From Lentinula raphanica (lineage: Eukaryota > Basidiomycota > Agaricomycetes > Agaricales > Omphalotaceae): a stretch of 64,000 bases of DNA. The stretch is taken from contig JANVFP010000027.1 in assembly GCA_027919835.1 (NCBI GenBank), positions 124,001-188,000 of the forward strand, given 5' to 3'. The number at the start of each line of letters is the position of its first letter. The first letter of the stretch is position 1. Below are positions 1 through 13,198 of this stretch, in pieces. The notes beneath the pieces are model-generated. The model was not told the DNA's origin and searched no databases. It saw nothing but the letters and a program-made list of their open reading frames with translations. The translations under genes and the position numbers were made by a program.

Positions 1-1543
1 AGATGTCTTCGAGCGATACCATCTGTGTCTCATCAGGAAATGTTAAACTCGGTGCCGTCGCGTCCTGGTTATTGGAAGGGCTGCGACTGTTTCAGATACA
101 GTGAGTGCAGAAATGGTTGGCCTAAAATCGATCTAACTCTTCGGGTAGGCATCGTGTTTTCAAACTGGCAAGCACATGCTCAAGCGCGCCACCAAAATCA
201 CTCACGTCTCAACGAAGCAAGCTTGCAGCTGATATAGATGTGTGGCGTAAGATGCAGAAACGTTACATGGGTTCCATTGGTTCTCGCCTATCTCAGGAGC
301 CCAACAAGCAGCATCCCGAAGAACAATCCCTTCTCCTCCCTTCTAATTTCACCGCTGCAGAACGTGGGGCCTTACGTCTTCTTCCACTCGCAACAAAGCA
401 GGTTCAGATGCTTGAAGCGGCGCTCGGGGAGACGATCAGCAATTTGCAGACTACCGTTAAAAATCTTTCCTCTGCTTTTGAACGCAAGATCAAAGATGCC
501 CGCGGGCAAGATGCAAACACGAAATCGATAGCCGGTATTCGGAAGATTGAATCAAAGCGGAATGATCTTATGGGTGACTATAACCTTTTTCAGGGCGCGC
601 TCAAAGCTCTAGACAATCTTGACGAAGCGGAATGGCCCCCACTGGAGCTAAAGGATACCTTTCGTAAATCCACAGAACAACGTCGGACACCGGGGGACTC
701 ATGAGTTGTTGAAGGGAATTTATGGGGTATGACAAGTGCCGGACATAGTAGTTGGGCGGCGAGAACTGCATCGGGAGCGATTTCTGGCTACGATGTGGTT
801 CAAAGGTCAGGGGAAGGGTTGGGTGAAGAACCTGTGTTCAATGTCAATGTTCTGAATTATCATGGTACGTCTTGAGCTACATTTGAAGATTTGAGCTGAG
901 AGATTATGATAGGCACTCATATGTCTCTTTGGCAAGGTTGGCCGTGTTCATGTCAAGCAGTTCATTTTGCTTATGTCCTTTCAGCCAGATCTGTTACACA
1001 ATCTGAAGCACAAGTCACCTCAGTGTTTGAGCCAACTAAGGAAGTTCTAGAGCATGCTGATCAGCCGGGTGTTGATGCAGACGGCTGGATCTGGTCTGCT
1101 GGGAGAATGAAGAATATGTCGATGCAGGAAATTGAGCAGTGGGAGCAGATAAGTACGCATGTTGTTGTCCTTAAATTTTTTACCGCTGACGATGTCCAAT
1201 AGATAATAGAATTCAATGGGCCCGAGCAGAGGCAGACTTCGAACGTTGGCAAGAAGAAGTCGAAAAGAAGCATGCAGAGTTCATGCGCGTCATTAATGCA
1301 TCGGCATATGCCCGCGATGCATGGATGGAATTAGCTCGAACCCCTTATTCATCTTCGCCTGGCCATGTTGCATATGCGAAGGAGCACTGCGATATTCTGG
1401 AGGCCTTACGTGCTGATGCTGAAGCAAAATACAGCCAATGTGGTATACCAAGTCTTCGCATCATTTCAGAAGGGTTTTCCCTAGCGGACCATGTCATGAA
1501 GTGGCGACAGGAGGAAGAGAAGCATTTCAACTTCGACCGGTAA
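1..1543 (+). pseudogene. KDZ-type transposase, C-terminal remnant
   Basis: Plus-strand coding blocks at about 236-704, 906-1202 and 1203-1543 read like the C-terminal third of Agaricomycete KDZ (Kyakuja-Dileera-Zisupton) transposases. They contain a DVWRKMQKRY start, a coiled stretch, then a block beginning with a WARAEADFERWQEEVEKK-like helix and a PGHVAYAKEH segment. Family recognition is from memory of these proteins, not a search. The frame is broken: a TGA at 702-704 interrupts GDS/VVEGNLWG, and the blocks lie in different frames. The catalytic part would lie left of the window. It could instead be a multi-exon gene with introns I did not resolve, but the TGA favours a dead copy. Confidence 0.55.
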
Positions 1544-3671
1544 GCTTTCCTCTGAACTCATGATGATTTAGTTTTAATCTTTCTTCTGCTTCAGTTGGGC
1601 AAATTGACCGATGTTCAAGGACCCAACTACACACGCTCAAGGGTTCGGAGATGTACGTGTTCCTGTCTCCAGTGAGGATAGTATTCAGGTGGAATCTTCA
1701 AAGCGCAACCATTCCATGATCTAGCAAGTAAGTAGTCCCGAACTATTTGATTCTTTGTTTATTCATGGCTGATGTGCAGTTTATTTCAGATGCTAGTCAT
1801 GGTTGTTTGTTTCCCAATGTTTATTGTAGTAACTAGTTACTGAACTGTTTATTTGTATTGTTTAAATTGGATCATGGTTTATTGCTATGAAGTTTATATA
1901 TCAGTGTTTAATATCATTGGTAGGGTTTATTAGCGTCTGTTTAATTCATGTTTACTATGAGTGCATAGGACTTATGTTTGATCAATCTGTTTATTTCTGT
2001 TTATTTCAGCCTGGTCTTGACCTGGGGTGTTTGTTTAAAATTAATACTTTTATAGCGCGTACGTCTGTCTGTCACAGCCAAATCCAATCAGCGTCGTTAT
2101 ACGGTTATCTATCTAATATTGCCTACCCCACTCTAGCACATTGATGATTGAACGACGTGAGGTTCAACGGTTCGTAATTGTAGGTGAGTGTTGACATTGA
2201 AAGGTGAATTGGACGGATTGAGATGAGCAGATACAACTTGGAGGAGGAGGTGAGTAAGATATAGACGAGTCCTCCTCGATGGTTGATCAAAAGAAGGTGG
2301 GTGTTGGGTACGTGAGTTATTGGAGAGAGAAGAGGTCTGGATTTGAGCGCTCGTCGTGATTCGGGATCAACGTTGCAACATTTCCACGATATCTCTTCCT
2401 TGGCATCACCACCTCTTGCTCTCTCTTGCTACTCCTCTCAAATATTGCAATATTGAGCTTGAATCTCTCCCTCACTGTTTGCGATGGCTCGACCTGATTT
2501 AACATAACTCAAAAGCCAAAGTCAGTCCGTCGCAATCTACTTCTTTCGATTCCTCATCATCTCTCGTTCGTTTGACCACGACACCGACGCTATTGCATGA
2601 TATCTTGACCGTCTAGGGATTCGGAATCTCGAGGTTACACACTGGCAACTCAAGTGGAATGGCTCAGGCTTGCATCTGAATTTGGATTCCAGGGTTTCAA
2701 GCAGTGTTTCCGAGAATCGAGGACGAGAATACTCGAACGATGACGATGAGAGCGTTGAACGTTTGAACAATGAAGACTACTACATAATGTTATCACTAAG
2801 TGGATGAGTGCAGGTGAGTACATACCACTAAAATTACGAGAACAATCGAAACTTACGCTCGATTCAAAGCTATGAACAGGCTGTCGTTCCTCAAGTACTA
2901 GGCCTACACCTGCATACACTGTTACCCAATACAGTCCTAGCCGTATCTGTACCCCACAGCACAAGCTCCGATTCTTCATCAATCGTCGTCGTCATTGTCG
3001 CAAATCCGTCTCAATCACATCGACTGCATCAGTGTACGGACCATCCTCTGTCTCTTCTCTCACTTCAACACAATGATCAACCTCACCCCGCGTTCGTCGA
3101 ACGAAACAAGATGTTTCTCCTCATACGAGACGTCCCACCCGGTCCATGCGTTTTCTTCAGCTATGGGCCGACGATGCGCCTCTGATATAGCCCTCCCTCC
3201 TTCTTTCATGAACTCGTTTTTACTTCCTGTGGGGCTTTCGAGGTTATATTAGGCCTAGGCCAACGCCCCCACCTCTAGACACACGCACACACAATCCACC
3301 ACGCTTCCTGGAGCTCAAATCTGTGCCTTCCACGTCCTCCCAAGTCCTCCCCGTACTGAATCATGCAAAATTCTTTCTTACCACACTGTCGACCATCGAC
3401 AGAGATGGAAATCGCGACTGGATCCAGGGATTTGGGGAGAGGAGAAAATTGTGATTGGAATGAAAACGAAAGAACGGTTGATGGACGGCAAGCTCTTGCG
3501 GGGCTCATATCATCATTTTCTCGAATCATGTTCGTTCACCTCCTCTGCCCCTTCCCTTCACCCTTCAAATTTGTCAAAGCTTAGCTTCACACTTCACCGG
3601 CACCCTCCACCCTCCCCGCACCCTCTCCCGGTCACAACCTCGTCTTGACTGATCTTTGTCGTCGGCGTAAT
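1544..3671. other. Intergenic DNA, no gene recognised
   Basis: No open frame here looks like a real gene. Bases about 1750-2045 are AT-rich and unusually dense in TGTTTAT/GTTTAAT words, resembling in flavour the GTTTAAAC-rich DNA at 30.9-32.3 kb. The rest, to the hAT terminus, is unremarkable. The NSE3-like coding sequence that abuts the right hAT terminus has no visible counterpart here. Confidence 0.5.
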
Positions 3672-3697
3672 TAGTGTTCAAGCCGGGCCGGGTTCGG
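3672..3697 (+). repeat. hAT left terminal inverted repeat
   Basis: The terminus TAGTGTTCA is followed by AGCCGGG and a run of CGGG/ACCCG words to about 3840. It lies 258 bp beyond the transposase stop codon and pairs with the inverted copy ending at 13307. Confidence 0.75.
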
Positions 3698-3954
3698 GAC
3701 TCTGAAAATGCACCCATCCCGAACCCGGCAAGTGACCCGCACCCGATAGCATGGGTTCGGGTTACCCAGATGTCTTCGGGATCGGGCTCAATACCTTCGG
3801 GTCATCCTGATTATGGACCTCGGGTCTCTCGGGTCATATCAGTAAACAAGCAAAATGTTATGTTATTATGCAGTACAACCAAAAGGTCAACAGGGTATAG
3901 TAATGTAGGAGATAATAGGTGAAAAAGAGATCAGGTAGGTATATTTCTTTCAGT

Positions 3955-6841
3955 TCAATCACTGAATTCAACTTCATCATCCGACACTAGATAGTGAACT
4001 AGCTCCTCATTCGTTATCAAGTCTTGACGTGACCAGTTGCCGAAGCACATAAGTGCTTGTATAGTATCAGCACGAAGGCGGTTCCGTAGATGGGGTATGA
4101 GTATACGCCCTTGAGAAAAGGTGCGTTCCACTCCGACAGATGTAGCTATAACATGAGATGAGTCAGAACTTGTATAATATTCAATACATTGCACTCACCA
4201 GGAATGGTATGAATTGAGATAGCTAGTTTCGACAGATTGGGATAGACCTTTCGGTTCATGATCCACCAATGCAAAGGATCATCTGTGGGAATGCAGCTGT
4301 CTGCAAGGTATCGTTCGAGCTCGTCTCTCTCACTAATGGGCGAGAAAATCTGAGATTGCTTGGCCATAAGGGAAAGGAATGAGTTTGATGACATGGATGT
4401 CTTCTGTTCAAGTTATAAGTATCACACAGTATGATGAAAAGAAGCTCATACATTTGTATCAGCAGTAAGTGGGGCGTGAGTAACCGAATTCGACACGTCG
4501 GATGGTTTGAAACGCTCCCTAGCATGTCGAGTAATCTCTACCGCACTATCGATCCAATCTTGTGTCCATTTCGCATTAGTGAAGTAGTTCAGCTTGCGCT
4601 GCGGGTGAAGAACTAATGTGATTCGTGAAGTGAGCTAAATATTGTGGATCATGAGAAGGCAAGACTTACTGATCGCCATACAGTAGATATCGGAATCATC
4701 AGTTAATGCGTAATATTTGTTCATCGTCTTCTTTCCGATCGCAAGAGCGTGGCGAATGGGTTGAGAAACAGCTTGATTGTCTATCATCCCAGTGGCCAAG
4801 GCTTCGTCAATTGCATCCATGGCTGGAATAACCTGCGCAACCGATACAGTGTTGCTGGAAAAAAAACATGGTAGCATCCTTCAGTAGCTAAGGAAGTGAA
4901 ATTGTCAGTCAGAGTACAATAGAATCTAAGGTACTTACCTTCAACGTTGCTGTCAGTCCAGAGATAGCTTCCCACTCCTCGTCCTCAAGCCGATATTCAA
5001 AAAGCCCTGTTGACACGCTGTCAAGAAACTGCATAACATACATCTTGTTTTCGATAAAGGCATTAAGCATATCATAGGTGGAATTCCAACGTGATGAAAC
5101 ATCGCATGGAAGCACGCGAATGTCGGGCCGCAGTGCACGCCAACGAGGTAGCAGATTAGTCGAAGAGTTGATAATTTTGAAAGTGATTTTACGAGCCTTG
5201 AAATAACATGAGCATTGAGCGTATTACCGACACCAATAAAAGATACTTCACTTTAAACAGAGCACTCCGGATTGGCTTCACAGCCTCGTTCCATTCCTCC
5301 CGTTCCTCTGCAGACATTTCGTTGAGAACCTCAGCAAAGCCATCTTTGTCATCATTCTCTGAACCTCCTTGGTCCTCTATATCGCTCAATTCTGTATAGA
5401 GATCCTCAAAGTTGAAATCGGCCTCTGCGGGGTCATCAGACTCATTGACCGTGCGCTTCCGAGCCTCGAACGGTTTCAGAATTCCTTTTGCTGTGAGATT
5501 TAAGGTATGAGCAAAGCATCGGACATGAGCTTCAGAGCCAGAGAAGTTTGGAAGGAGCTCAGCCAGCTCTGGGAACATGGCTGAGTTAGCTGAGGCGTTG
5601 TCGCAAGTGATAGAGAGAAGCTAGAATCATTCGTTAGTGTTCGAATAACTACAACGCAAAGATGAGTTTCACCTTTTCTTCAATACCGTACACTTTCAAG
5701 ACTCCGACAAGAGCTTCGGCCATGTTGCGAGCAGAGTGAGACCGCGGCAACTCCAAAAAGTCCAGAAGAGCGGTAGTAAGTTCTTCCTTCTGGTCCGGCT
5801 GCTTTCGAGGCCAAGAAACAGTTATGCTCATGAAAGCGAGATGATTGGGTGAAGTCCAACAGTCGATTGCAACTGGGAGATCACCATCGTATGCCTGGAG
5901 TTCCTGTGCAAGCTTTTCCCGGGTACCACGATAAAGCCTCTTCACATCTTCTGCAACGGTTGTGGCACTGGGAACATAACAATCAGGTCGACCTTCCTTC
6001 TGAAGCCAGCGGTAACAGCGGTCGGTGACAAGAAGGAAAGGTCGAGCTGACTCCGCAACCCATCTGGCTGTGACAACGCTAGCAAGCCTAACGTTAATAC
6101 AAGACTTAATGCTCAAAGGACTTCACGTACCGAATTGTGTTCTTGTCGGGAGCTCGTGTCGAGAAGAGTTGGAACCAGGACTTCACCGTCCGTAGTGCGA
6201 TAGTCAACTTTGATTGGGATTTATGACCATAAGTGGCGATGGCGCTGCGGGCTTTGTCCAAACTCTTGCAATCTTTGACTGCATTAACGGTCTCCACACT
6301 CCAGCATTTCTTTGCGTGGCGGCCGAGAGCACCTTGAGGTCGTTGTCAATAGCTGGAATCGAAGAAAGAAGATAGACCTTACCAGTTGATGCCTTGTCTG
6401 TGGTCCTCAAACTTTGTTTGATGCCCTCTCTGCAGATGCAACAGCGATAGAGGAGAAAGTCAGGCGAAATATTATCATCGAGGAAAACGATCTCCGGCGT
6501 GGCTTCGAAAAAGGCATATACGGGAGATTTGCGAGCTTTGAGCTGCTGGCCTACCAATAGACATTTTATTTAGACGAATCGTCTAAGACAAAAACTATGA
6601 ATAACTCACGAATGTTGTCTTCAACATCGGCTTTCGAAGGGGTATCGTCCTCAGATATCTCAATCGGCTCTGGCGGTGGAAGTGATGATCTCGGAAGTGA
6701 TGATCTCTGAGATGGAGGTTCAGACGGTGGAGGTGATGATTGCGGAGATGACGATGGAGATTCGCGGCGGCGTGGCTGTTTTCGCGAAGAACGAGACCGC
6801 TTTGGGGGCTGGGAGGAGCTTGAACCGCCTTTGCGTTTCAT
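3955..6841 (-). pseudogene. hAT transposase, ten exons, one-base frameshift
   Basis: Exons inferred on the minus strand: 6841-6610, 6550-6383, 6332-6131, 6087-5673, 5620-5252, 5196-4939, 4887-4670, 4612-4452, 4403-4199 and 4145-3955. The product would be about 805 residues. In order it has a Ser/Pro/Arg-rich head with a basic cluster (KRSRSSRKQPRRR), a BED-type finger (YRCCIC ... GRHAKKCW), a hAT RNase-H-like core with IDCWTSPNH and TCDNAS, RCFAHTLNL, DVSSRWNSTYD, LLKDATMFFS, LHPQRKLNYF, and the C-terminal dimerisation block DELERYL ... SVGVERTFSQGR. Phases agree at every junction except one. The run of eight A at 4859-4866 is one base too long, which would shift the frame in exon 7. Otherwise it looks complete and may only recently have been inactivated, or the run may be a sequencing error. 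Confidence 0.85.
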
Positions 6842-7627
6842 GCTGGACTCGAAGTTACAGCGCCTGAACCCAGAGTTACAGGATATTGAAGTCGAATCGA
6901 AAACACTCGAACACGAAGTTACGAGCTGAGAACACCACCTGAACTCGAAGTTACAGGTAGCCAAAAGGCAGCTAAGTATGAGCTGACGGTGATGAGCAAA
7001 AGCAGTGACGGTCAATAGGTGTACGAAGACTCACCAGGGATGTAAAAATGAGTGTCAAAATGAGAGAAAAAATCGCCAGAACACAGAGTTACTGGCCTAC
7101 AGTTCTGCAAACTCGAAGTTGTGCAGAAAATGAGCAGGCGAATCAGATTCAGTCCTGTTCGAATACCTCCCACCGAATCAAATTCAGGTGGAAGGATGTG
7201 GTGTGAACGCAGTGAAGAAAGAGTGGAACAACCACGTTGAAGGCAATGAGTCTGACAAACAATTTGTGTGGCTGTGTCCGGCAGCAGTTGCCGAGAGGAA
7301 CTCGATCGATAATCAACGTTTCCCACCGTTCCTTCTTTTCTCTACACACTCATTCACCAAGCCACCTGTACTCTGGATTTCTAGCAGATAGCTTCGAGCT
7401 GCTGCTAGCAATGACTTAGATACCTAGCTGCTGCGCTGGTGTCTTTTTCTCGTATAACTTTGTGTTTACGGGTCCGTTGCTGCCATCTGAATTCGGTTCG
7501 GTGGTCCTTGAACCATTCCTTTCCCTTCAATTCCTCTTCGCACCGTCGCTACGCCCCACGATTCCTCTTCGCACCGTCGCTACGCCCCATCTGTTTCTAA
7601 CGCTACGCCCCATCGGCTTCTAACGCT
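6842..7627. promoter_or_regulatory. Shared divergent promoter inside the hAT element
   Basis: About 790 bp separate the inferred start codons of the minus-strand transposase (6841) and the plus-strand passenger gene (7628). Copies of an ACTCGAAGTTACAG-like word recur at about 6847-6862, 6912-6930, 6942-6958 and 7108-7122. A short direct repeat (CTTCGCACCGTCGCTACG) occurs twice at about 7535-7590 upstream of the passenger start. The divergent layout suggests joint expression. The repeats could be transposase or regulator binding sites, but nothing in the sequence proves this. Confidence 0.4.
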
Positions 7628-10600
7628 ATGGTATGTGAACATTCGTTTGCTCGTCACTGTTTTACTTGCCTAACATCGTATCTTCTTAGGCTTTGCTTCT
7701 CAAGTCGTACGAAGGCCTTGTCGGCATCAAATATAACGATGAGAAGGTCTATATGACCTCACCAAATATGGAAGAACTGACGCCGCCATTGCTTGGGCCG
7801 CAAACGATCTCCTTACGCGAGCAACTCCATTACGGGGAGCATGATCCCTGCTTGGCGGCACAGCCCTTCAGTAATCAGACACCGTGGCTATCAGTGATTC
7901 AGTACCCATATGCGGTCGGTTTTTCATCTTCCATTCCATGGTTACTCCCTTCCGAAGCGGATTTCGAGCCGATCCCTGGTCACAAACTAGCAGAAAATCC
8001 TCTAGGCATGCTACCGGCGAGATACACCACAGAACTCCACCGTTACTACCTGGACCTGGTCTCTAACGCTAGTGAGCGTAGACCTCCTAGCTCTGGTCCA
8101 GTACCAATCGAACCCGTCTACAAAAAGCGTATCAATGATTACTCTTCCCGAGTACGTTACTTACTCACCAAACTTGCATGTCCCCTGCTGTTTGATGAGG
8201 CCATTCACTGCTGGGTCATAGCACAGAGGAACGTCCTCGAGCTGGAAGCTCTCTATCTTTGGCTTTTTGAGGTGCAGCCGACTTTCGACACACCCTCTCT
8301 CTTATGTTCTCCGAAGCTACGAAATGTAGTTGGAGCATTAACCGATCGAGGCGATTTGGCTGAAAAGCTCTATCGTGTAGGTGAACGCTTGCTCCGGTTG
8401 ATTCGCATATTCATGCATTGATTTTAGGCTGGGATTCCCATATGGTTCATCAGCTGATACTGTAAAACTTTTGTAAAAAGTACCGATAAGTTATCGGGTA
8501 CCTATTGCAAATAGTTGTGATAACCCGGAGGGGGTCCTGGAAATGGCTCCGGGGGGTGGTCATGCCTGTCACCACCTGTCACATATGGCTTATATTTACT
8601 GTTTTGGGTAATTAATAATCATCCAGATATTAAATAAGCAGTACATTTTCAAAAAAACCCGAAAATTCATAAAAATTCATAAAAAACCTAAAATGGCCTG
8701 ATTAGGTCAGATCAGGATATGTAAGCAAATGACCTCATATGATAGAAAATGATGTAGGGCCAATGTAGGTACTAAAAATAGCCCAAAAAATCACTAAAAA
8801 TGCAAAAAATATTTAGGGATGGTATAGAGCCTATTGCAGGCCCAGGCACATCAAAATTACCAAAAAAGGTAAAAATTGATCATGATCTCATCTTGTAGCA
8901 AAAAATCTGAAAAAATTCCTAAAAATAGTCAAAAAATTCAGGGGTGCCTTGTTGGCCCTGAAAATGCAAAATAAAAAAAAATACGCGACAAGTGTAAAAA
9001 TTTTCATCACTCCAAATCATTCTAAATCCACTATACAGTCAGTATATATGATGTATATGCTATATTTAGCATCCTAGTACCTTTATTGGGCTAAAAATAG
9101 AACTTGATCTCATCTGATAGCAAAAAATCTGAAAAAATCCTAAAAAATACTCAAAAAATTCAGGGGTGCCTTATTAGCCCTGAAAATGCAAAATAAAAAA
9201 ATTTACATGACACAATTGAAAAACAACATCACTCCAAATCATACCAAATCCACTACACAGTCAGTATATATCATGTATATATTATTTTTAGCACCTCTAG
9301 TACCTTCAATCACTCAGTATAGCTTATATCACTCGAGAATCATATCAGACTGACAACATTCAGTAAATATAATGTACATGATATTTTTAGTACACCTAGT
9401 ACCCTTAATGACTCAGAACAATTTATATTACTCAATATGTTCAGTACACTTAACACTCATCAAACCTCACACATGAAAACTCATAACAGTACTTATATGT
9501 ATTATACTTAACACAGTTGACAATGAAAATACTCAAAACAGTATTATCAGTCACTATACTTAACACACTTAACAGTCAAAAAGTCAGAACAATGTTACTT
9601 TATATACATAACACACCCATTGTTATACTATAACACACTTATAACAACGAGTTTTGGGCGCTTATGGGCGCTTATTTGGTGTTTTTAAGTCGAAAATCAT
9701 TAATAGCACACTCAATAATTTTTGTGTGGGCTCTATATTGTGTAAGGATGTTGTTTATATCATACTACACTTGATACAATTCGGAGAATGCAAGATTACA
9801 GCTTTTGGGACTGGCTATATTGTGATCTTTTGTGATATAACAGTGTTTTATGTAAATGTCAATGCATACACCCATGTTATGAAGTCAAACTGCTACTGGG
9901 TCATGAGAAGAGTCATCCTACAACCTATTCTATGCTAACCCTATGTGATACAGCAAAGAGATCTGTAATGGGGGTCATTGAATATGACATCTATTGTTAC
10001 ATGTAAGTGTAGACATCTATAGTGTACATGAAACATGTACATGTATATCACAGAGTCCAATAGTCATAGTGAGTATCTGAACCATGTCCAGATACTTCTA
10101 GTAGACTGTAGGAGTGATTCCCTCATGAACCACCATCAGTATACTTGCATTACATGGACATATGCATTGACATTTACATAAAACACTGTTATATTTCAAA
10201 AGATCACAATATAGCCAGCCCCACAAGTTGAATTTTTGAGTTCTCTGAATTGTGTCTGAAGAAATATGATATAGACAACATCCTGACACAGTATAGAGCC
10301 CAGACAAACATTATTGAGTGTGCTATAATGATTTTCGACTCAAAAACACCAAATAAGCGCCCATAAGCGCCCAAAACTCGTGGTTATAAGTGTGTTATAG
10401 TATAACAATGGGTGTGTTATGTTATTCAATTAACATTGTTCCGACTTTTTGACTGTTAAGTGTGTTAAGTATAGTAACTGATAACCCTGTTTTGAGTATT
10501 TTCATTGTCAACTGTGTTAAGTATAATACATATAAGTACTGTTATGACTTTTAGTGTGTTAGGTGTGATAAATGCTAAGTGTACTGAACATATTGAGTAA

Positions 10601-13063
10601 TATAAATTGTTTTAAGTTATAAAGGGTACTAGGTGTGCTAAAAATATCATGTACAATATATTTACTCCCCAAATTATTCAGTTTGGTATAATTCTTGAGT
10701 GATATAAGTGATTGAGGGTACTAGGGGTGCTATAAATGGCATATACATGATATATACTGACTGTGTAGTGGATTTGGTATGATTTGGAGTGATGTTGTTT
10801 TTCAATTGTGTCATGTAAATTTTTTTATTTTGCATTTTCAGGGCCAATAAGGCACCCCTGAATTTTTTGAGTATTTTTTATGATTTTTTCAGATTTTTTG
10901 CTATCAGATGAGATCAAGTTCTATTTTTAGCCCAATAAAGGTACTAGGATGCTAAATATAGCATATACATCATATATACTGACTGTATAGTGGATTTAGA
11001 ATGATTTGGAGTGATGAAAATTTTTACACTTGTCGCGTATTTTTTTTTATTTTGCATTTTCAGGGCCAACAAGGCACCCCTGAATTTTTTTGACTATTTT
11101 TAGGAATTTTTTCAGATTTTTTGCTACAAGATGAGATCATGATCAATTTTTACCTTTTTTGGTAATTTTGATGTGCCTGGGCCTGCAATAGGCTCTATAC
11201 CATCCCTAAATATTTTTTGCATTTTTAGTGATTTTTTGGGCTATTTTTAGTACCTAGATTGACCCTACATCATTTTCTATTATATGAGGTCATTTGCTTA
11301 CATATCCTGATCTGACCTAATCAGGCCATTTTAGGTTTTTTATGAATTTTTATGAATTTTCGGGTTTTTTTGAAAATGTACTGCTTATTTAATATCTGGA
11401 TGATTATTAATTACCCAAAACAGTAAATATAAGCCATATGTGACAGGTGGTGACAGGCATGACCACCCCCCGGAGCCATTTCCGGGACCCCCTCCGGGTT
11501 ATCACAACTATTTGCAATAGGTACCCGATAACTTAACAGTGTTTTTTACAAAAGCTTTACTGTATCCTGTGGGTTCATTCGCAAAATGGGTACTGAAAGT
11601 ACGATTCGCGTTGTTCATTGGTCATCTCCGGAAAGCCCAGTTCCAATGCGGAAGCTACCAGATACATACACTCTTTCTCAGGCAACACCTCCTCATCCTT
11701 GCATCTTCCAAGGTTCTCTAGCAGATACTCGCCGATATCAGAAAATGGCAGAGTACAGCTGGGCGCAGGCTTTTCCATCTTCCATTTGGGGATTAGACAA
11801 AACAGTTTTGGATGTTACTTTTGAACAAAGCTCTATTTCAGCCCAGCCGCCACCGTTCATGGAACGTCCCATTTCCGCTGGCCCTTCTTCTCCACTCTCT
11901 CCATCGTGGTCGACCTCCCCGGGTCCCTCGTCAGCTTCACATGGACCTTCAAGGTCAACGTCTCGTTCTTCAGCTTCTCGACCAAAACCATGTGAGTATG
12001 AATGTATTTTTCTTCTTTGTGAAGTGTCCGCTCATCTCAAATCGCTGATCGTTAGACTCGGTACCCTCCAAAAAGGTGACAAAGGAGGTTTGAAACAAAT
12101 TTCTGTTCGTCAATTCGCCACTCGTGCCAAAACCAATTACTCCATGGCAGCAAGCAGCGGAAGTGATTGGATCTCGTTTTAACCACTCTCAGATGGGCCG
12201 TCCGAATGTCAATCGCGGTTATGTTCTTCCAGAGCCGGCCCTATTTCTCACTCCGAAAGACAACACCACGACTCAATCCTATTTCGCTACTTATCTCCGC
12301 ACTCGACAGGCGCTACTTTACCGCATCACCAAACTAGGAGGATATGAATCATTGAAGACCCCAACACAATGGAGAACGTTACTTGGTATAGGCCGCCATG
12401 CTGAGGGAAGGCAGGATTCACGAGCAGCAGATAATCGACGTACAATGCGGGAGATCATCAATGCTGTTAATGCAGATGGCCAGAGCGGCTTGGTAAGTGA
12501 GTTCATCTTCTGTTTCATTACTCAAACTGAACTTCAACACACAGAACATCGACTTGAATAATCTCCAGGCCGTCGTCCCCGCTTGGAATGGTCAACAATA
12601 CACCGACACCATTCCCGCTAACATTTGTCAGGAGATACTTCATGAGATCAGTTGTATCTCCTTCTCTGAAGAACTTCTTATGGCCGATCGGTTTTTCTAT
12701 GAGTTAACAGATGAGATAGAGGAGGGGAAAGATGAATTAGCAGCCACTTCACAGCAGGATCGGAATCTGAAGGTGCTGGGTTCTATTCCGGGACTGATAG
12801 ATGGTGGTGAAATAGGCTTCGGCTCACAGAACCCTCATCTGCGCTGCCATGCTCTTCAAGGATTGTATAAGATCATGTCTGGATGGACCCGTACCTCTCG
12901 CATGTCTAGTGTCTCAGCCAGTGTGGTTTCTCATTTGCAGGACTCGGTAGCTCTTACATTGACTGAACTGGAAGATATTGAGTATCATCTTGCTTACCAT
13001 TATATCATTTCCTTTGCAGATTTCTTCAAACGTGCACCTGTTCTACCATCGCTCCTTTCTTGA
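7628..13063 (+). pseudogene. Uncharacterised Agaricomycete family gene, hAT passenger, disrupted
   Basis: Exons inferred: 7628-7630 (ATG only), 7690-8376, 8428-8464 continued at 11565-11991, 12056-12492 and 12545-13063; about 700 codons. Blocks such as MTSPNMEELTPP, FDEAIHCWVIAQRNVLELEA, AGIPIWFI, GSLADTRRYQKMAEYS, GYVLPEPALF and the C-terminal half match my memory of a widespread, unannotated Agaricomycete family. I know no function for it. Three lesions are visible: the 3.1-kb palindrome inserted in exon 3, a frame mismatch across that site (a single-base change near 8452), and an in-frame TGA at 12091-12093. It is transcribed away from the transposase and lies between the hAT termini. Confidence 0.65.
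8465..11557. mobile_element. Giant foldback (palindromic) element inserted in passenger gene
   Basis: The left arm (8465 to about 9935) and right arm (about 10098 to 11557) are inverted copies of each other, about 1.46 kb each, around a roughly 160-bp unpaired centre. The ends read AAACTTTTGTAAAAA on the left and, inverted, AAGCTTTTGTAAAAA on the right. The 7-bp word TACTGTA flanks both sides (8458-8464 and 11558-11564), a likely target duplication. Each arm also holds two diverged copies of a roughly 230-bp AT-rich unit with the word AAAAAATTCAGGGGTGCC. No transposase is encoded; open frames at 9654-9938 and 10098-10307 are the two arms of the same sequence. It is probably a non-autonomous element moved in trans. 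Confidence 0.88.
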
Positions 13064-13198
13064 ATCTTGACTGTATACAAATATTGGACAATTATTCTTA
13101 TTGCATATAATATACTAGTTGTGTCTGTCTACAGTCTACAGAATTGAACACTAAGGTTGTGAACTCCCCGGTACACCGACAGCTAGCTACTTATGACC

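Noticed and set aside
9654..10307. Two short frames in the palindrome centre
   Set aside because: They are the two arms of the same inverted repeat and have no domain.
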